Of a stretch of 64,000 nucleotides of DNA, positions 27,213-35,714 are shown piece by piece. The position numbers and the translations under genes were made by a program. Positions within the stretch are counted from its first letter, which is position 1; every line of letters begins with the position of its first letter. The notes beneath the pieces were generated by a model. That model was not told where the DNA came from. It saw only the letters and a list, made by a program, of their open reading frames with translations, and searched no databases. The stretch is from Psychrobacter vallis (GTDB lineage Bacteria; Pseudomonadota; Gammaproteobacteria; Pseudomonadales; Moraxellaceae), in assembly GCF_904846715.1 (NCBI RefSeq), contig NZ_CAJHBU010000007.1, forward strand, positions 62,001 through 126,000, written 5' to 3'.

Positions 27213-27736
27213 TGTCCTGCCTCCGCTAGGCCGGAATCCGTGTCAGAAACCTCAGCAGATTCCTCAACCACCATATCGATAGGTATATCACTCACAACAG
27301 CTGGTTCGATAATGTCTGAATCATTGGTGGCGACATCCGAGTCAGTCGAATCGGCAGGCACCAATGCTACGGCAGCGCCGGGCTGGATGATTAGTTTGTC
27401 TTTTAGACTGGGTGAAAACATACCCAGCTCAGCAACGGCACGACTGGCAATTTGCGGCGTTGCACTAAATGTCTGCTGCTCAATAAGCAACCGCTGATGC
27501 TCAACTTGTAGCTTACGCTCTTGTTTTTTCATGTCTTGCAAGGTTTTATAATCCTGATGATATTGCTGGACGCCTTCGGCCGTTTTGATACCACTCCATA
27601 TAATCACTGCTGCCAATAGCAATAATACAACGACATAAATACTGACCACATTAAATCGGCGCACAAATAGTTCGCCAATATCGGCATTATAGGATGGGGC
27701 GGCACGATGGTTTGCAGGTTTGTCAGATATTGCCAT
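27209..27736 (-). CDS. ftsL: Cell division protein FtsL
   Basis: A 175-residue bitopic protein. Cytoplasmic N-terminus (about 1-32), one membrane helix (IYVVVLLLLAAVIIWSGI, about 33-50), then a periplasmic coiled coil (about 55-95; GVQQYHQDYKTLQDMKKQERKLQVEHQRLLIEQQ) and an acidic Asp/Glu/Ser-rich tail of about 50 residues not seen in typical 110-120-residue FtsL. FtsL joins FtsB/FtsQ and activates FtsWI at the septum. Identification relies on size, topology and position directly before ftsI. Confidence 0.92.
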   Translation of the reverse strand: MAISDKPANHRAAPSYNADIGELFVRRFNVVSIYVVVLLLLAAVIIWSGIKTAEGVQQYHQDYKTLQDMKKQERKLQVEHQRLLIEQQTFSATPQIASRAVAELGMFSPSLKDKLIIQPGAAVALVPADSTDSDVATNDSDIIEPAVVSDIPIDMVVEESAEVSDTDSGLAEAGQ

Positions 27737-27972
27737 GACGATCTCAAAAAAGTAAACTTAAAAATATAAAAAACGATAACGGTTTGTGAGTTACAAAAAC
27801 CTCATGAGCCATCAGCACCATCAATAAAGGTAAAACCAAACAAAAAGGCAACTGCTGAGCCTAGCAGATAATGTTTACAGCTTTTTAACAGTAGCGTAAT
27901 CATTAAAACATTTACTCGCCTCTAATCGCTAGAAAGCCAACCAAATATAATTTCTAGCAGGTCAGGGACGTT
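27737..27972. other. Gap inside the dcw cluster between rsmH and ftsL
   Basis: 236 bases, AT-rich, no gene seen. In most genomes rsmH and ftsL nearly touch, so this gap is unusual; it may hold a promoter for ftsL-mraY. No clear terminator hairpin with T-run is visible. Confidence 0.5.
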
Positions 27973-29169
27973 TTATTGTTCGTTGTCAGGTAAATAATCA
28001 CTATCGGTACGTGTCGCCAATCGTAACCACGCGCTACGCGAACGTGGGTTGTGGCTTGTTTCCGCTTTACTTGGGCCCACACGTTTAGGCTTACCAAAGT
28101 AACGCGGGCGATTCGGCGGCATCGGCAAATTCTCGTCTTCTGGATATTGACCTTTACTATGACGCTGCAAAAACTGCTTGATACGGCGATCTTCTAATGA
28201 GTGAAAGCTAATCACCGCCAGCTGTCCACCCGTCTTTAAAATGGGAATACTTTGTGCTAAAAAGTCATCGACATCGCCAAGCTCATTGTTAATAAAAATA
28301 CGCATAGCCTGAAAACTTTGCGTCGCTGGGTGCTTGCCACGCTGCCAATTAGGATGAGCAACCTTAATCACTTCGGCCAGCTCGAGCGTTGATTCATAGC
28401 TGTCCATTTGCTTGATGGCGCGTGCAATGCGGCGACTGTGACGCTCTTCACCAAACTCATAAAGCACATTGGCCAACGTTTCATCATCGACCTGCTCAAG
28501 CCACTCGGCAACCGACTGACCGCGGCTGGTATCCATACGCATATCTACCGCACCATCACGCATAAAGCTAAACCCGCGACTGCCATCATCAATCTGCGGT
28601 GATGAGATACCCAAATCTGCCATTAGCCCATCTACTTGGGTGATACCGAGCGCGGCCAGACTGGTCGTCAACGTCGCAAAACTGTCATGAACCACATGCA
28701 CACGGCTGTCTGTCCTTGCCAGCTCTCTAGCAACACTAATAGCCGTCGGGTCTTTATCAAAGACAATAAGCTTGGCATCATCAGCAAGCTGACTTAATAG
28801 TAATCGGCTATGACCACCGCGCCCAAAGGTCGCATCGACATAGATGCCGCTCATTTGTAAGCCTTTTTGACCTATTGCCGCGTCTGTTTGACTTGGTTCT
28901 TTTGGGCTTGGTAAGGATTTGACGCCCAATACTGCGGCGACGGTCTCTGGCAGAAGCACAGCATCATGGACAAAACTCAACTCATCAACTGTGGCAGGGT
29001 CTTTAATAGATGCTTGAGCCATATTTTGCATACCCTTTTCAACCAGATTTTGGACAGTATTACTTTCTACAGAAAACGGACTCGTCACTGATTCAGCATT
29101 ATCAGTGGCTGAAAAAGCGTTGACTTTAGAATTGGGCGTAGGTTTTGACTTCGATTTTGATAATGACAC
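27973..29169 (-). CDS. rsmH: 16S rRNA (cytosine1402-N4)-methyltransferase
   Basis: A SAM-dependent methyltransferase with YVDATFGRGGHSRLLLSQL (motif I), GLMADLGISSPQIDDGSRGFSFMRDGAVDMRMD, HPATQSFQAMRIFIN and LAVISFHSLEDRRIKQFL. It methylates C1402 of 16S rRNA. The longest frame has 398 residues from GTG 29169, without a clear SD. A start at ATG 29022, preceded by AAGGG, would give 349 residues and removes a Ser-rich leader, and I think it more likely. A 25-residue insert (KSLPSPKEPSQTDAAIGQ) splits the N-terminal VLLPETV from motif I. mraZ, the usual upstream partner, is absent. Confidence 0.93.
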   Translation of the reverse strand: MSLSKSKSKPTPNSKVNAFSATDNAESVTSPFSVESNTVQNLVEKGMQNMAQASIKDPATVDELSFVHDAVLLPETVAAVLGVKSLPSPKEPSQTDAAIGQKGLQMSGIYVDATFGRGGHSRLLLSQLADDAKLIVFDKDPTAISVARELARTDSRVHVVHDSFATLTTSLAALGITQVDGLMADLGISSPQIDDGSRGFSFMRDGAVDMRMDTSRGQSVAEWLEQVDDETLANVLYEFGEERHSRRIARAIKQMDSYESTLELAEVIKVAHPNWQRGKHPATQSFQAMRIFINNELGDVDDFLAQSIPILKTGGQLAVISFHSLEDRRIKQFLQRHSKGQYPEDENLPMPPNRPRYFGKPKRVGPSKAETSHNPRSRSAWLRLATRTDSDYLPDNEQ

Positions 29170-29301
29170 AAATAACTCAGTAGATGACGACCATTTTGGC
29201 CAGTAATAGTAAAAAATCAGATGAAAATAAACAAGTTATGACTTGCATAGCATTATTATCGCAAGGATACACTGGTAGTCAAGCTCTAGAAGGGCTTTTC
29301 A

Positions 29302-29330
29302 TTAAAAATATCCCATCTCTCTGTTATACT
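29302..29330 (+). promoter_or_regulatory. Candidate promoter of gltX
   Basis: TTAAAA at 29302-29307 and TATACT at 29325-29330, spaced 17 bases, about 125 bases before the gltX start. The divergent gap to rsmH (29170-29455) holds no gene. Confidence 0.35.
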
Positions 29331-29455
29331 AGCGCTATATTTTACGCTAATTTTCAATTTTGGCGTCTATTGTTTCATTCCTATTTTTTAGTCATGCTCT
29401 TTAATTGACACTTATCACTGCCATTTTTCACTGATATCCACTTTTTGAGATTCCT

Positions 29456-31009
29456 ATGATGCAAACATCGACCCTATCCTCGACGAATCCTACGACAGCT
29501 ACTGGCGGCAATCGCCCTGTCCGCACTCGCATTGCCCCATCGCCCACTGGCTTTCCTCACGTAGGCACAGCTTATATTGCTCTATTTAATTTAGCCTTTG
29601 CTAAAGCCCATGGCGGCGAATTTATTTTGCGTATCGAAGACACCGACCAAACGCGCTCGACTGAGCAATCTGAACAAATGATTTTAGATGCGCTGCGTTG
29701 GGTGGGCTTGGATTGGAGCGAAGGTCCAGATATTGGCGGCCCGCACGCCCCTTATCGTCAAAGCGAGCGTAGTGATATTTATAAAAAACACGCTGAGCAA
29801 CTGATCGATAACGATCATGCATTTCGATGTTTTTGTACCAGTGAAGAGCTGGACGCCATGCGCGCTGAGCAAATGGCCAATGGCGAGACGCCGCGCTACG
29901 ACGGGCGCTGTGCCCATTTAGACCCTGAGACAGCTGCACAATTGGTAAGCGAGGGTAAACCGCACGTCATCCGTATGCGCGTACCAACCGAAGGCGTCTG
30001 TCAGGTACACGACATGCTACGTGGTACGGTTGAGATACCTTGGACCCAAGTCGATATGCAAGTGTTGCTCAAAACCGACGGCCTGCCGACTTACCATTTG
30101 GCCAATGTCGTCGATGATCATTTGATGGACATCAGTCATGTCATGCGCGGCGAAGAGTGGCTCAACTCAGCACCCAAGCATCAGCTACTGTATGAGTACT
30201 TCGGTTGGGAGATGCCAGTTCTGTGCCACATGCCACTATTGCGCAATCCGGACAAATCAAAACTGTCTAAGCGCAAAAACCCAACGTCTATCACCTATTA
30301 CCGTGATGCTGGCGTGTTGCCTGAAGCTCTGCTCAACTATCTTGGTCGTATGGGCTACTCAATGCCGAATGACGCTGAAAAGTTCACCTTAGATGAGATG
30401 ATTGCAAGCTTTGATATTCAACGTGTGTCGCTCGGCGGCCCTATCTTTGACATCGAAAAACTCAATTGGGTAAATAGCGAGTGGCTACGTGCGCTCACGC
30501 CTGAAAAGCTAAAAAATAAAATCCTTGCGTGGGCGAATGACAGTGATAAGTTGACTGCCATCGCAGCGGCCATTCAACCCCGTATTGAATTACTGTCTGA
30601 TGCCGTCAACTGGGGCAAATTTTATTTCCAAAACCTACCTGATATCAATGCCGAGAGCTTCACGCACAAGTCACTGACGCCTGAACAAATCATAGAATTG
30701 CTACAACTGTCATTATGGCAGTTAGAGACCTTACCAACATGGTCAGAAGAAAATATCTATGCCACGTTGAAGGGTCTTGCGGCGCATCTTGATATCAAAA
30801 TGCGCGACTTTATGGCACCGTTCTTTATCGCCATCGCTGGTAGCACCTCATCGACACCAGTCATGAACTCTATGGCGATTATCGGTGCTGATATGACACT
30901 GACACGCTTGCGTCATGCCGTTGATGTACTGGGTGGCCTCGGTAAAAAGAAACTGAAAAAGTTAGAGAAGCAAGCGGCAGAATTGCCAGACTTTTTAGAA
31001 ATAAACTAA
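29456..31009 (+). CDS. gltX: Glutamyl-tRNA synthetase
   Basis: A 517-residue class I aminoacyl-tRNA synthetase. HIGH-type motif HVGTAY (35-40), preceded by [10 protein letters not shown], and KMSKS-type motif KLSKRK (about 275-280). [25 protein letters not shown] and the [12 protein letters not shown] region are typical. Charges tRNA-Glu; a tRNA-Glu(TTC) gene lies 1.5 kb downstream. Starts with two ATG codons in tandem (29456, 29459). An N-terminal extension of about 20 Thr/Ser-rich residues precedes the core. Confidence 0.97.
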   Translation: MMQTSTLSSTNPTTATGGNRPVRTRIAPSPTGFPHVGTAYIALFNLAFAKAHGGEFILRIEDTDQTRSTEQSEQMILDALRWVGLDWSEGPDIGGPHAPYRQSERSDIYKKHAEQLIDNDHAFRCFCTSEELDAMRAEQMANGETPRYDGRCAHLDPETAAQLVSEGKPHVIRMRVPTEGVCQVHDMLRGTVEIPWTQVDMQVLLKTDGLPTYHLANVVDDHLMDISHVMRGEEWLNSAPKHQLLYEYFGWEMPVLCHMPLLRNPDKSKLSKRKNPTSITYYRDAGVLPEALLNYLGRMGYSMPNDAEKFTLDEMIASFDIQRVSLGGPIFDIEKLNWVNSEWLRALTPEKLKNKILAWANDSDKLTAIAAAIQPRIELLSDAVNWGKFYFQNLPDINAESFTHKSLTPEQIIELLQLSLWQLETLPTWSEENIYATLKGLAAHLDIKMRDFMAPFFIAIAGSTSSTPVMNSMAIIGADMTLTRLRHAVDVLGGLGKKKLKKLEKQAAELPDFLEIN

Positions 31010-31146
31010 TCGAAACAGATTAATAACAGTACCAAAAAGGCGTGGATTTTGTGATAACAGAATTCTCGCTTTTTTTAGAATATGAATTTCTTAATAAAAC
31101 CAAAATGTTATAGACTGTTACTTTAACCTTACAGATTCTAGTTCAT

Positions 31147-31671
31147 ATGGAGATGAGAAATTTGAAAACTACAAAATCATTAATACTATTGTTTGTAGGC
31201 AGTTTAATTGCAATAAAAAGCTATGCTACAGAAATCGAAGACTTTATGTCATGGGCACAAATGGATAATGGAAGCGCATGGATAAAATATAATAGTGGCT
31301 ATAGTGATGAATCTAAAATTTTAGAATCAGAAATAAGCCATTCAAAGTCAGGAGGTCAAAGGCTTTACTTTAGCGATTATAATGCTACGAATATTAATAG
31401 CTGTAAATATACAACCACTATACCTGATAGCACAACAATGATATTTAATGGTCAGGCGGTTAAAATGTCACGTTGGTGTCAAAAATTTAGAGACTCTAGC
31501 AGTTACTATTTTAGTCTAACTCCTGAGACAGAACGTGGTCACAACTATGTTGTTAATCTATTCAAAGTAGCCACCTCTCCTATCGAGATTCAATTCAACA
31601 ACGAAAGAACATACTTCCCAGTAATAGGCTTTACTAAAGCTTGGAATAGTGCTGGCGGTAATGCAATTTAA
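31147..31671 (+). CDS. Secreted protein of unknown function, AT-rich gene
   Basis: A 174-residue frame from ATG 31147. GGAG at 31150-31153 fits better with translation from ATG 31153 or TTG 31162 (MKTTKSLILLFVGSLIAIKSYA...). Signal peptide ending in SYA, then a 145-residue mature domain rich in Ser, Asn, Tyr with two cysteines (SCKYTT, WCQKF) that may pair. No known family recognised. Codon composition is visibly AT-richer than gltX before it, consistent with recent acquisition. Confidence 0.65.
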   Translation: MEMRNLKTTKSLILLFVGSLIAIKSYATEIEDFMSWAQMDNGSAWIKYNSGYSDESKILESEISHSKSGGQRLYFSDYNATNINSCKYTTTIPDSTTMIFNGQAVKMSRWCQKFRDSSSYYFSLTPETERGHNYVVNLFKVATSPIEIQFNNERTYFPVIGFTKAWNSAGGNAI

Positions 31672-31787
31672 TAGGTTATCTCGAATGATATAATCATAAA
31701 ATTTGCCAGTTGTACATAGTAGTATATCGGACAGGCTAACTATGTATTTCATAATTTGCTCAACTTACGTATAAACTGGAAACAAAC

Positions 31788-32153
31788 ATGGCCGCCAAAA
31801 CCGTCACCATAGAAAGTAAAGATTATGTCTTTAACACCCTAAAAGAAGCGCAGAAATACTACGATGTCATCGTAAAAGAGCTTTATGACGCAAATCTCAC
31901 CCTAACAAAAGGTCAGGATTTTGAAGACTTAAAGTGGATATATACCACTTACTGTGGCTATACCAAGCATAATCTAGATAAATTAGGTGAATCCAACATT
32001 ATTGGCTTTAAAGGTATAAGCACGATTAGAGAAAAAGGCGGTCAATATGTGCCAGCTGAATGCTGTGCCATTATTTTTTCTGATGGCACTGAAGAAGAGT
32101 TTTATACTGATAAAGCCATTAAAGAAATAGCTCTCAAGCAAAATCCACGTTAA
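31788..32153 (+). CDS. DUF3223-like small cytoplasmic protein
   Basis: A 121-residue protein. The order of elements, Y-x-F-x-T-x-K-E-A N-terminal strand/helix, long middle and final AIIFSDGTEEEFYTDKAIKEIA strand-turn-helix, resembles DUF3223 (the bacterial relatives of the plant DCL domain). The match is from memory of the pattern and is not certain. Function is unknown; some relatives act in rRNA processing in plastids. AT-rich like the preceding gene, and located just upstream of the tRNA pair. Confidence 0.55.
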   Translation: MAAKTVTIESKDYVFNTLKEAQKYYDVIVKELYDANLTLTKGQDFEDLKWIYTTYCGYTKHNLDKLGESNIIGFKGISTIREKGGQYVPAECCAIIFSDGTEEEFYTDKAIKEIALKQNPR

Positions 32154-32218
32154 GTCGGCTCTTAACCTCCATAAAACCGATTTTTTTGCATATTTATCAA
32201 TTATTTTTAAAATAGCGG

Positions 32219-32247
32219 TTGACAAGACTGCTGCTCTTACATAAAAT
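32219..32247 (+). promoter_or_regulatory. Promoter of tRNA-Ala
   Basis: Perfect -35 TTGACA at 32219-32224, 17-base spacer, -10 TAAAAT at 32242-32247. The tRNA begins 18 bases downstream. Confidence 0.8.
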
Positions 32248-32264
32248 ACGCACACTCTTAGCGA

Positions 32265-32340
32265 GGGGCTATAGCTCAGTTGGTAGAGCACTTGCATGGC
32301 ATGCAAGGGGTCAACGGTTCGACTCCGTTTAGCTCCACCA
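32265..32340 (+). tRNA. tRNA-Ala (anticodon GGC)
   Basis: 76 bases including encoded CCA. Acceptor arms GGGGCTA and TAGCTCC pair fully with one G-T. D-arm contains AGCTCAGTTGGTAGAGC, the anticodon arm is CTTGC-ATGGCAT-GCAAG with anticodon GGC, and the T-arm has GGTTCGACTCC. Confidence 0.97.
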
Positions 32341-32495
32341 TACTATTTATAACAATGCTCAGTATAACTGAAACTTGATCATAAATACTCGCTAGTAGGA
32401 CGATATCAGCACCTAGGCAACGCTTGTTCTATTAATAGATAAGCTATCTGATATTGTGAAGTACCGTTATAGCCATTGGTTATGACACTCTATGC

Positions 32496-32571
32496 GTCCC
32501 CATCGTCTAGAGGCCTAGGACACTGCCCTTTCACGGCGGTAACGGGGGTTCGAATCCCCCTGGGGACGCCA
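32496..32571 (+). tRNA. tRNA-Glu (anticodon TTC)
   Basis: 76 bases including encoded CCA. Acceptor arms GTCCCCA and TGGGGAC pair perfectly. Anticodon arm CTGCC-CTTTCAC-GGCGG gives anticodon TTC, with one G-T pair. T-arm GGGGGTTCGAATCCCCC. Likely co-transcribed with tRNA-Ala 155 bases upstream. Confidence 0.97.
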
Positions 32572-32633
32572 CTATTTGGCGTCACTTGTTAGCCCTCTTG
32601 CTTAGCATGAGATAAGACTAATAAGCGAACAAT

Positions 32634-32671
32634 AAAAAATCCCAGTCATCATACGGTGACTGGGATTTTTT
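32634..32671 (+). terminator. Terminator of the tRNA unit
   Basis: AAAAAATCCCAGTCA and TGACTGGGATTTTTT form a 15-bp perfect stem with an 8-base loop. Lies 62 bases after tRNA-Glu. Confidence 0.92.
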
Positions 32672-32843
32672 ATGTCTGTTGTTTCTCAAAGGCCCTCTAT
32701 TCTACTGTCACTGTTTTATGGCTAATAGCGCTATTGCCAACCTATCTAATACTCGTTAATATCGATGTGACCAGCATTGTTATAAATTATATCCACATAC
32801 TATATATGATGGGACTTAGAGCGATTATAGGGAAGCGGTTGCT

Positions 32844-33497
32844 ATGTTCGGTATTGAAAACTACCTAGGGTTTATCTTAGCGGCGATTTTATTAAACCTA
32901 ACGCCAGGCACGGATAGCATGTACATTATTACCCGTAGCATCTCTCAAGGTCAGAGCGCAGGGCTTTATTCTGTTTTGGGCATCACCACGGGCAGTTTGA
33001 TTCATACGTTATTGGCGTCGTTAGGATTATCCGTTTTATTGGCCAGTTCTCCAACTGCCTTTATGCTTGTCAAATATCTTGGTGCCAGCTATTTATGTTA
33101 TTTAGGTTTTAAGATGCTCACAAGCAAAGAGTCCTTTTTAATAGCAAGCAGTCTGCCTAAAGACAAAGATATTATTAGACAGAACAAGGTAGATGGGTGG
33201 CAAATTTACCAGCAAGGAGTATTGACCAACGTCTTTAATCCAAAAGTCGCTTTGTTCTTTATCGCCTTTTTTCCTCAGTTTATTGATGCTAATTATGCTT
33301 ACGGCATGCTCTCATTTTTAATGCTTGGATTGACCTTTGCTACCACTGGCTTTATATGGTGCTCGTGTCTGGCGTTATTGGCTGCGCGGTTTAGTACACG
33401 CCTGCGGGAAAACCCCTCTATTGAAGCCGTTTTAAACAGAGTAAGCGGTGTGGTATTTATTGGTTTAGGGATTAAGTTATTGACTGAGAAGGGTTGA
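32844..33497 (+). CDS. LysE-family amino acid exporter
   Basis: A 217-residue membrane protein with about six hydrophobic segments. The N-terminal LNLTPGTDSMYIITRSISQGQSAGLYSVLGITTG and central GVLTNVFNPKVALFFIAFFPQFID are hallmarks of the LysE/RhtB family, which exports amino acids or related metabolites. Normal length. GGAAGCGGTTGCT upstream of the ATG supplies a modest SD. Monocistronic; substrate unknown. Confidence 0.88.
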   Translation: MFGIENYLGFILAAILLNLTPGTDSMYIITRSISQGQSAGLYSVLGITTGSLIHTLLASLGLSVLLASSPTAFMLVKYLGASYLCYLGFKMLTSKESFLIASSLPKDKDIIRQNKVDGWQIYQQGVLTNVFNPKVALFFIAFFPQFIDANYAYGMLSFLMLGLTFATTGFIWCSCLALLAARFSTRLRENPSIEAVLNRVSGVVFIGLGIKLLTEKG

Positions 33498-33652
33498 GTG
33501 ATTTTTGAGTTTGGGCATGTTGAATATTAGTTAATAGCACTGGCAAGCTACTATCCCACCCTAATATATCAAAATTGCCATTTCATCATTACCGCACATC
33601 TCCTTTATGCTGTTGTATACTCATTAACAAACAACCGCCGACGATATGCTCT

Positions 33653-34429
33653 ATGCAAAATAACGATACCGATCACATTATTCATGCCATACAGCAGGTC
33701 TGTCAGACGCGACAGATCACTTGTCTGCACGCTATTGAAAGTGGCAGCCGTGCGTGGGGCTTTGCGTCACCCGATAGCGACTATGATGTCCGTCTACTGT
33801 ATTGTCACCAACCTGATTGGTACTTGAGTTTGTTCGATGGCAAAGACACCTTTGAGTTTATCCAAAACGATCTGCTCGCAGTACCGTTTGATATTGGTGG
33901 CTGGGACATCAAAAAAGCCCTACAGCTGCTCTATAAATCCAATGCAGTGATATTTGAGTGGCTGCACTCACCCATTGTTTATGAGCAACAGACTGACCTA
34001 ATGACACACTTGCAAGCATTGAGCATAGACTACTTCCAGCCTATCACCGTGTTTCATCATTACCGCGGTATGGCGAAAAATGCCAGCAGTAATCTTGATA
34101 TCAATACTCCCATTCGCCTAAAAAAGTTTTTTTACTTACTGCGAGCACTGCTTGCGGCAAAGTGGATATTAACGATACACACGCCGCCACCAGTAATAAT
34201 GATGCAAATGCTTGAGCTAGTCGATCAAAAGGTACACACCGAGATATTAACCTTGATTGATATCAAGCACACGCAAGATGAAAGTTATATACATCAGCTG
34301 TCACCAATAATGATCAGCGCGATTTCAGCATTGTGGAGCAGTATCGACAATCCAACCTTTGCTGACACCAAAGTCTCCACTATTACACCATTAAATGCAT
34401 TTTATCGTACTGTGCTGCGTTCTGTATGA
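33653..34429 (+). CDS. Nucleotidyltransferase-superfamily protein (RlaP-like), first of a tandem pair
   Basis: 258 residues from ATG 33653; the longer TTG-initiated frame from 33575 starts with an implausible cysteine-rich leader. Pol-beta-type catalytic motif AIESGSRAWGFASPDSDYDVRLLY (about 22-45) with GS and DYD. Then DIGGWDIKKALQLLYKSNAVIFEWLHSPIVY and the helical Y-RGMAKNAS region. Same arrangement as the RlaP/YcgL-like uncharacterised nucleotidyltransferases, some of which sit in RNA-repair operons. The start of the next gene may overlap its stop by 4 bases. No RNA ligase or RtcB is nearby. Confidence 0.75.
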   Translation: MQNNDTDHIIHAIQQVCQTRQITCLHAIESGSRAWGFASPDSDYDVRLLYCHQPDWYLSLFDGKDTFEFIQNDLLAVPFDIGGWDIKKALQLLYKSNAVIFEWLHSPIVYEQQTDLMTHLQALSIDYFQPITVFHHYRGMAKNASSNLDINTPIRLKKFFYLLRALLAAKWILTIHTPPPVIMMQMLELVDQKVHTEILTLIDIKHTQDESYIHQLSPIMISAISALWSSIDNPTFADTKVSTITPLNAFYRTVLRSV

Positions 34430-34509
34430 ATGGTCGTGTGAAAAAATCTAAAGCAGATATAGTTCCGCTCTATAGTAAAATTATTAGTAGTCCCAAAAGA
34501 GAAAATGCT

Positions 34510-35598
34510 ATGCAGACAGCGCCATTGACCATTGATTATCTCAAATCTGAAGGACTGATTTTGCTCGAGTGTCTCTCAGGTAGCCGTGCATATGGACTAG
34601 AAACGCCTACGTCAGACACTGACATAAAAGGCGTGTTTTATCTGCCAAAGTCGTATTACTATGCCCGCCACAGTGACTATATTGCACAAGTCAGTAATCA
34701 TAGCAACGATATTGTCTACTATGAGCTTGGGCGCTACGTCGAGCTGCTGCTACAAAACAATCCCAATATGATGGAGCTACTCGCTACACCAGCTGAGCAC
34801 ATATTGTATAAGCATCCACTCATGGCCCATTTTTCTGCTGATTGGTTCATCAGTAAATTGTGTCAAAAAACCTTTGCAGGCTTTGCCAACAGTCAAATTA
34901 AAAAAGCGCGTGGACTGAATAAAAAAATCGTCAATCCGATGAGCCTTGAAAAGAAGTCTATTTTGGAGTTTTGTAGCGTATTTATAGAGGGCCGCAGTGT
35001 TACCCTCACAGAGTGGCTACACAATACAGCGACTGCGCAACAGCATATTGGTTTATCCGTTATGAGCAAAGCCACGCAAATGTATGCGATGCATATTGAT
35101 AACACCAAGACGTTTGGATTTTCAGGCTTATATCAACATGCGGATGCCACGCAGCTGCGCTTAAGCGCAATTCCCAAAGGCATGACACCTATCGCGTATC
35201 TATCATTTAATGAACAAGGCTATAGTAAATACTGCCGAGACTATAAAGAATACTGGCAGTGGGTTGCCAACCGTAACGAAGCGCGCTACCAATCTACTAT
35301 TGCTCATGCCAAAGAATATGATGCTAAAAATATGATGCATACCATTCGTCTGCTTGAGATGGCATACGATATTGCCACGACTGGCAAAGTCATCGTTGAG
35401 CGTCCTAATCGTGATGAGTTGCTCGACATAAAAGCAGGGGCAAGCAACTATAATGCACTGTTGGCACAGGCCGATCAATTGAGTGTGGAGATTGCAGCGG
35501 CATTTGACAGTAGCCACTTACCCGACCAACCTAACGAGCAAGCAGCATTATCAGCTTTGGTCGTGGTCAGAGATCGGTTGTATGCAAGTATAGATTGA
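34510..35598 (+). CDS. Nucleotidyltransferase-superfamily protein, second of a tandem pair
   Basis: 362 residues from ATG 34510 (AAGAGAA upstream); an in-frame ATG at 34426 overlapping the previous stop as ATGA is the alternative and would add 28 residues. Catalytic motif CLSGSRAYGLETPTSDTDIKGVFYLP shows GS and DTD. Then YYELGRYVELLLQNNPNMMELLATP, which parallels the WDIKKALQLLYKSNAVIFEWLHSP block of the upstream gene, so the two are distant paralogues. C-terminal helical segment HTIRLLEMAYDIATTGKVIVERPNRDELL. Substrate unknown. Confidence 0.75.
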   Translation: MQTAPLTIDYLKSEGLILLECLSGSRAYGLETPTSDTDIKGVFYLPKSYYYARHSDYIAQVSNHSNDIVYYELGRYVELLLQNNPNMMELLATPAEHILYKHPLMAHFSADWFISKLCQKTFAGFANSQIKKARGLNKKIVNPMSLEKKSILEFCSVFIEGRSVTLTEWLHNTATAQQHIGLSVMSKATQMYAMHIDNTKTFGFSGLYQHADATQLRLSAIPKGMTPIAYLSFNEQGYSKYCRDYKEYWQWVANRNEARYQSTIAHAKEYDAKNMMHTIRLLEMAYDIATTGKVIVERPNRDELLDIKAGASNYNALLAQADQLSVEIAAAFDSSHLPDQPNEQAALSALVVVRDRLYASID

Positions 35599-35642
35599 AA
35601 CTACTCAACGGTAGATACGCCGATATAAAAGTCGCGGCGGAC

Positions 35643-35680
35643 AAAAAAAATGCTCAACCGATTGGCTGAGCATTTTTTAT
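35643..35680. terminator. Bidirectional terminator between converging genes
   Basis: AAAAAATGCTCA and TGAGCATTTTTT form the stem around a short loop; A-run and T-run on both sides let it serve the nucleotidyltransferase pair and acnA. Confidence 0.88.
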
Positions 35681-35714
35681 TATGCTTACGTTTTATACTA
35701 AATAGAGCTAGCTA

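Noticed and set aside
32265..32571. Genomic island integrated at a tRNA
   Set aside because: No integrase and no repeated tRNA 3' end found within the window.
32656..32868. A 70-codon frame between the tRNA terminator and the LysE gene
   Set aside because: It starts inside the terminator stem region and overlaps the true LysE start.
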